Source of the DNA: an uncultured Alphaproteobacteria bacterium
GTDB taxonomy: Bacteria > Pseudomonadota > Alphaproteobacteria > HIMB59 > GCA-002718135
Assembly: GCA_902580765.1 (NCBI GenBank)
Contig: CACHLW010000009.1
Coordinates: forward strand, 1 to 40,411
Direction of reading: 5' to 3'
Length of the DNA stretch: 40,411 nt
A program made the translations under genes and the position numbers. The notes under the pieces are model-generated. The model was not told where the DNA came from. It did no database searches and saw nothing but the letters and a program-made list of their open reading frames with translations. Positions 36,541 through 40,411 of this stretch are shown here, piece after piece (the stretch's first letter is position 1; every line of letters starts with the position of its first letter).

Positions 36541-36563
36541 TTTGATGTTCAAGCTCAAATTTT
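36540..36563 (+). terminator. Possible weak terminator of tRNA-Ser
   Basis: ATTTGA at 36540-36545 pairs with TCAAAT at 36555-36560 and is followed by three more T. The stem is AT-rich and the loop 9 bases, so it is weak. The 3' arm lies in the last codons of the opposing methyltransferase gene. Confidence 0.3.
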
Positions 36564-38537
36564 CTTACACCAAAATTGATACATTCCTGCAAAAATTCTG
36601 GGATTAAATTTTTCATATTTTTCCCATTTATCAAGATTATATAAATCAACTTTATTTTTATGAATTTTTTTAAAATTTTCTTTAACCAACTTATCTTCAA
36701 ATCCTAGAAAGACTAAACCCAGTTTATCTAAATACTCTTTTATTTCACTAATTGTAAATCTATGTTCTACAACATGAAATAATAAATCTCTTACCCCGCT
36801 TACAGTATAAAAATCTGGACTTGATTTAATATCATTCCATTGATCATTATTATTCTCAATTAAATTTTTTCTAAATTTAATTATATTTTTATAATTCGAT
36901 TGAAGTTTGAGTTTATTAATTTTATTTTTAATTTGAATTATATGCTTTCTTGCTTTTTCACTGTACAATCCAATAAGCATTAAAGATTCATTATTCAAAC
37001 ATGAAGTTAATATTTTCCATCCTTTAAATGGATCATCCATATGATGAAGAACTCCAACCGATTCAATTATATCAAATTTTCTATCTATAGATTGTAAATC
37101 TAGTAAATCCCCTTGAACAAAATCAATATTATTAATTCCTAGTTCTTCAACCTTTCTTTTTGCATAAGATAAACTCTTAAAACTTAGATCTAGAGCAAGT
37201 ATTTTTGCATTTTTATATTTTGAAGCAGTTGTAATAGCATGTTGGCCTGTACCACAACCTGCAATAAGAATTTGAGGACTTTCAGAGATCTTAAATTTTT
37301 CTAGATCTAAATTCAAATCACTATCATTTATTACTTCTCGAATATTTCTAGGCTTAATACTTAATCCAAGATTTTCCCATCTAGGATAGGGATTTTCCTC
37401 GTACTGTTTTTTTACATTTATAGAAACTCGATTTTTAACTTTTGATATAGATTTTATTGATTCAGATATTTGATTTTCAATTTTATTTTGATTTATATGT
37501 AATTCATATATTGCATTCAATTTATTTGAAAATTTAATTTTATTAGACCAACTAAAATTAGATAAAGGTTTATAACATGATAGACATAATATTTCTAAAT
37601 CACTGATTTTTTTATTTTTCTTTAAATTGATTTTAACTCTTTCATCTAATTTGTTTACTTTTTCTATTTCATCTTTTGACTGGTCATATATGTATTCATT
37701 AAGAATACATTGCATGGATAAAGAAATTAAAAAATTAATATTGGTTTCATGAATGTTTGAGTTACATATATGATCCAAAATTTCTTTTCTTATCTTTACA
37801 AATTTTTTTTCAATATAATAATCAGGAATAGGGCAGACTTTCATAAATTGCATTAGAAGAGAGTTCTTCTGTAAATTCTCTAAAATCAAATTAAAATTTT
37901 TACTAGTTATGTTATCCTTAATTAAAGATAAATTTTTTCTCAAATCTGTATTTAAATATAAATTATTTAAAATATTAGTAGCAATAGAATTTGGTCTAAC
38001 AATATTTTTTTCTTTTAAAAGAAATAAAAGATATTTATTAATATTTTTATTCTCTTTATTGATTATATAAAATTGAAGTACTCCAGCTAAGTTGTAATAT
38101 GTTGTTTTATAATTTGGATTGATTTCTAAAGTCGATAAATAACATTCAATAGCTTTTTTGTTTAAACCTCTTTTTCTATAAATATTTCCAAGATTATTAT
38201 GTGCTTTAAAATAATTTTTGTCCAGTTCTATGACCTTATTATAATTTTCTATTGCTTTCTCATTTTCATGTAATTTGCTACAAACATTAGCTAAATTATA
38301 ATAACCATCAGTATATTTAGGGTTTAGATTAAGTACTTTGATAAATAAGTTCCTTGCTAATTTATAATCCTTAAGTTCTGTATGAACTACACCTTTTATA
38401 TTTAGAAGAAGTATCGATTTAGGAAATATATTTAATAGTTCATTTGACAATCTCAAAAGTTCATCAAAATTTTTTTTATTAAATAATGATATTAATTCTT
38501 TTATTTTAATTTCTGAGGGTTCTGTGGAATTCATCAT
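36555..38537 (-). CDS. TPR protein fused to a SAM-dependent methyltransferase
   Basis: A 660-residue soluble protein in three parts. Residues 5-155 hold about four TPR units. A helical middle region (about 180-375) has SMQCILNEYIYDQSKDE. A class I methyltransferase follows, opened by YEENPYPRW (379-387), with SAM motif I LIAGCGTGQHA (424-434) and acid D450. FDIIESVGVLHHMDDP forms motif IV. The EENPYPRW region recurs in marine bacterial TPR-methyltransferases of unknown target. The start overlaps yejF by 4 bp if the first of two Met codons is used. TPR units suggest a protein target or partner, but no function can be given. Confidence 0.8.
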   Translation of the reverse strand: MMNSTEPSEIKIKELISLFNKKNFDELLRLSNELLNIFPKSILLLNIKGVVHTELKDYKLARNLFIKVLNLNPKYTDGYYNLANVCSKLHENEKAIENYNKVIELDKNYFKAHNNLGNIYRKRGLNKKAIECYLSTLEINPNYKTTYYNLAGVLQFYIINKENKNINKYLLFLLKEKNIVRPNSIATNILNNLYLNTDLRKNLSLIKDNITSKNFNLILENLQKNSLLMQFMKVCPIPDYYIEKKFVKIRKEILDHICNSNIHETNINFLISLSMQCILNEYIYDQSKDEIEKVNKLDERVKINLKKNKKISDLEILCLSCYKPLSNFSWSNKIKFSNKLNAIYELHINQNKIENQISESIKSISKVKNRVSINVKKQYEENPYPRWENLGLSIKPRNIREVINDSDLNLDLEKFKISESPQILIAGCGTGQHAITTASKYKNAKILALDLSFKSLSYAKRKVEELGINNIDFVQGDLLDLQSIDRKFDIIESVGVLHHMDDPFKGWKILTSCLNNESLMLIGLYSEKARKHIIQIKNKINKLKLQSNYKNIIKFRKNLIENNNDQWNDIKSSPDFYTVSGVRDLLFHVVEHRFTISEIKEYLDKLGLVFLGFEDKLVKENFKKIHKNKVDLYNLDKWEKYEKFNPRIFAGMYQFWCKKI

Positions 38538-40111
38538 ACAACAGAAGAAATTAGTTTTTTAGTATACTCAGATTTAGGAGAATTAAATATTTTAGTACTA
38601 ATATTTTCTTCTACAATTAATCCATCTTTTAATACGATTATCTTATCTGATATTGCTTTGATGACTGTCATATCATGACTAATAAAAATGTAACTAAGCT
38701 GAAGTTGTCTTTGAAGCTTATTTAAAAGACTTATTATTTGATTTTGTATTGTTACATCTAAAGCTGATGTAGGTTCATCTAAGATTAAAATTTTGGGTTC
38801 CAAAATTAAAGCTCTTGCAATTGCAATTCTCTGCCGTTGACCACCTGAAAATTCATGAGGATATTTTTCAATTGTATTTTTATACTCTAACCCAACTTTA
38901 TCTAAAATATTTTTTATTTTTTCTTCTTTTTCTTTTTTATTTATTTTTGGATAATGAATTAATAAACCTTCAGAAATAATATCTTCTATATTCATTCTTG
39001 GACTTAATGATGAAAATGGATCTTGAAAGACAATCTGCATTTCTTTTCTTAAACTTAAAATTTCTCTTTTATTTAATTGACTAATATCTTTGTTATTTAT
39101 CTGTATTTTTCCTTTTGATTCTATTAAATTTAAAATTGCTAAAATAAGAGATGTTTTTCCTGAGCCCGACTCTCCAACAATACCAATGCTTTCTCCAATT
39201 TTTAAATTAAAACTAACATTTTTAATTGCTTTTACATAGTCAACTGTTCTTTTTAGAAGACCCTTCTTAATTGGGTACCAGACATCTAAATTCTTAACAT
39301 TTAAAATTGAATTAGAATCAAAATTTTTACTCTTTTTAATATTACTCTGATAGGAAACTAATTCTTTAGTATACTCATTTTTTGGATTATTAAATATTTC
39401 ATCATTTGAACCAAATTCAACAATTTTACCATTTTTCATTACATAAATATAATCTGATAATTTTTTTACTACTGATAAATCATGGCTTATAAAAACTAAA
39501 GACATCCCTAGTCTAGATTGTATTTTTTTTAACAGTTCTAAAATTTGTAATTGAATTGTAACATCTAATGCTGTTGTGGGTTCATCAGCAATAAGAACTT
39601 CTGGGTTATTTGCAATACTCATTGCAATCATAGCTCTCTGTCTCTGTCCGCCTGATAATTCATATGGATATATTTTTGGCCTTGATGCAATGTTATCTAA
39701 GCCCACTTCTTTTAATAAATTTATAGTTTTTTTCTTAGCTTCATTCTTACTAATTACATTATGAGTTGTAATAATCTCTTCAATTTGTTTGTTAATAGTG
39801 TGCAAAGGATTTAAACTTGTCATGGGTTCTTGAAAAATTGTAGAAATTTTATTTCCTCTTATTTTTTGTATTTCACTTTCACTTAATTTTAATAAATTGA
39901 CATTATTAAAAAATATATTTCCATTTTTAATTTCAGCACCATTAGGTAGAAGTTTTAAAATACTTAGTGCAGATAAAGTTTTACCTGAACCTGACTCACC
40001 AACTATAGCAGTAGTTTTTCCTTTTATAACATCTAGATTTATATTCTTTACTACCTCAATGTTTCTATTAAATTCAATTGTAAGATTTTGTATTGAAACT
40101 ATTTTATCCAT
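38534..40111 (-). CDS. yejF: Peptide ABC transporter, fused double ATPase (YejF type)
   Basis: A 525-residue protein with two complete ABC ATPase domains, the form seen in YejF (529 in Escherichia coli) rather than separate DppD and DppF. Walker A is GESGSGKT at 38-45 and 313-320, the signatures are LSGGQ (152-156) and FSGGQ (421-425), and the Walker B regions end in ADEPTTALD and LDEPTSALD. Each half closes with an oligopeptide-type C-terminal tail. It follows a YejE-like permease after 1 bp, so it powers import of peptides or peptide-like compounds. The substrate of the Yej system in this organism is not known. Confidence 0.88.
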   Translation of the reverse strand: MDKIVSIQNLTIEFNRNIEVVKNINLDVIKGKTTAIVGESGSGKTLSALSILKLLPNGAEIKNGNIFFNNVNLLKLSESEIQKIRGNKISTIFQEPMTSLNPLHTINKQIEEIITTHNVISKNEAKKKTINLLKEVGLDNIASRPKIYPYELSGGQRQRAMIAMSIANNPEVLIADEPTTALDVTIQLQILELLKKIQSRLGMSLVFISHDLSVVKKLSDYIYVMKNGKIVEFGSNDEIFNNPKNEYTKELVSYQSNIKKSKNFDSNSILNVKNLDVWYPIKKGLLKRTVDYVKAIKNVSFNLKIGESIGIVGESGSGKTSLILAILNLIESKGKIQINNKDISQLNKREILSLRKEMQIVFQDPFSSLSPRMNIEDIISEGLLIHYPKINKKEKEEKIKNILDKVGLEYKNTIEKYPHEFSGGQRQRIAIARALILEPKILILDEPTSALDVTIQNQIISLLNKLQRQLQLSYIFISHDMTVIKAISDKIIVLKDGLIVEENISTKIFNSPKSEYTKKLISSVV

Positions 40112-40112
40112 T

Positions 40113-40411
40113 TTAATTAAAAGTCTTTCTTGGATCTAAAGAGTCTCTAATTGCTTCGCCTACAAAAACTAAAAGACCTAACATCAAACCTAAGGTTAAA
40201 AAACTTGTAATTCCAAGCCATGGAGCTTGTAAATTATTCCTTCCTTGATTTACCATTTCTCCTAATGATGCTGACCCTGGTGGTAAGCCAAAACCTAAGA
40301 AATCAAGACCTGATAATGCAGTTACAGAAGCGCTTAAACTGAATGGAAGAAAAGTAACAGTAGCAATAGTAGCATTAGGTAACATGTGCCTAATCATTAT
40401 TCTTATGTTCG
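40113..40411 (-). CDS. yejE: Peptide ABC transporter permease (YejE type), 3' end (partial)
   Basis: The last 99 residues of a binding-protein-dependent permease; the frame stays open through the right edge, so the Met at 40397 is internal. The segments LSGLDFLGFGLPPG, SLGEMVNQGRNNL and FVGEAIRDSLDPRKTF match the end of YejE, including two membrane helices. The EAA-type loop lies in the RHMLPNA region. The fused YejF directly downstream supports this over DppC or OppC. Confidence 0.85.
   Translation of the reverse strand, partial: NIRIMIRHMLPNATIATVTFLPFSLSASVTALSGLDFLGFGLPPGSASLGEMVNQGRNNLQAPWLGITSFLTLGLMLGLLVFVGEAIRDSLDPRKTFN

Noticed and set aside
36470-36700. Minus-strand frame of 76 codons across the tRNA, containing AEREGFEPSV and LSKRAD
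   Set aside because: This is the well-known false protein made by translating the antisense of tRNA-Ser. The tRNA folds perfectly on the plus strand, and the rest of the frame is a shadow of the methyltransferase gene.
1-40411. CRISPR array, insertion sequences, prophage or toxin-antitoxin genes
   Set aside because: No regularly spaced repeats, transposase motifs, terminal inverted repeats or phage genes were found by reading both strands.

Overview
The window is a very AT-rich (about 70% A+T by eye), gene-dense stretch of a bacterial chromosome. Two things point to a streamlined, probably marine, alphaproteobacterium, of the Pelagibacterales (SAR11) or HIMB59/AEGEAN-169 type. First, gene orders such as rnd-kdsD-lptC-lptA-lptB, aroA-cmk-rpsA-ihfB and pyrF-trpF-trpB-trpA-accD-folC. 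Second, short genes with overlapping ends and almost no spacer DNA. The lineage is an inference from gene order, composition and recall of families; no search was run. No insertion sequence, prophage gene or CRISPR array is visible, and no stretch above 300 bases lacks a gene.

Left part (1-13.6 kb): the 3' end of a MurU-like nucleotidyltransferase and trxA lie on the plus strand. A run of 15 minus-strand genes follows, from rnd (start at 13563) down to folC (stop at 696). Each of its 14 junctions is an overlap or a gap of at most 5 bp. It joins RNA decay (rnd), Kdo supply (kdsD), LPS export (lptC, lptA, lptB), aromatic synthesis (aroA), nucleotide synthesis (cmk, pyrF), ribosomal protein S1 (rpsA), IHF beta (ihfB), the end of tryptophan synthesis (trpF, trpB, trpA), fatty acid synthesis (accD) and folate (folC).

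Middle part (13.6-24.4 kb): an NDUFA9-like NAD(P)-binding protein, then glutamate synthase in the order gltD-gltB. An ABHD10-like hydrolase follows on the minus strand. Three glycosyltransferases (one GT4, two GT9) probably build the LPS core.

Translation block (24.5-31.0 kb): infC-rpmI-rplT-pheS-pheT-lepA on the plus strand. It has a recognisable promoter, a possible ATT or TTG start for infC, and a GC-rich hairpin leader before rpmI.

Right part (31.0-40.4 kb): a tightly coupled minus-strand cassette of five surface-sugar genes encodes a GT2 transferase, a C-methyltransferase-like enzyme, a UXS-like epimerase/decarboxylase, a Gfo/Idh/MocA oxidoreductase and a polytopic membrane protein. A plus-strand tRNA-Ser(GGA) separates it from a TPR-methyltransferase fusion, a YejF-type double ATPase and the 3' end of a YejE-type permease. 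The sugar cassette looks most like a lineage-specific system. It could make a modified nucleotide sugar, load it on a lipid carrier and transfer it outside the membrane.
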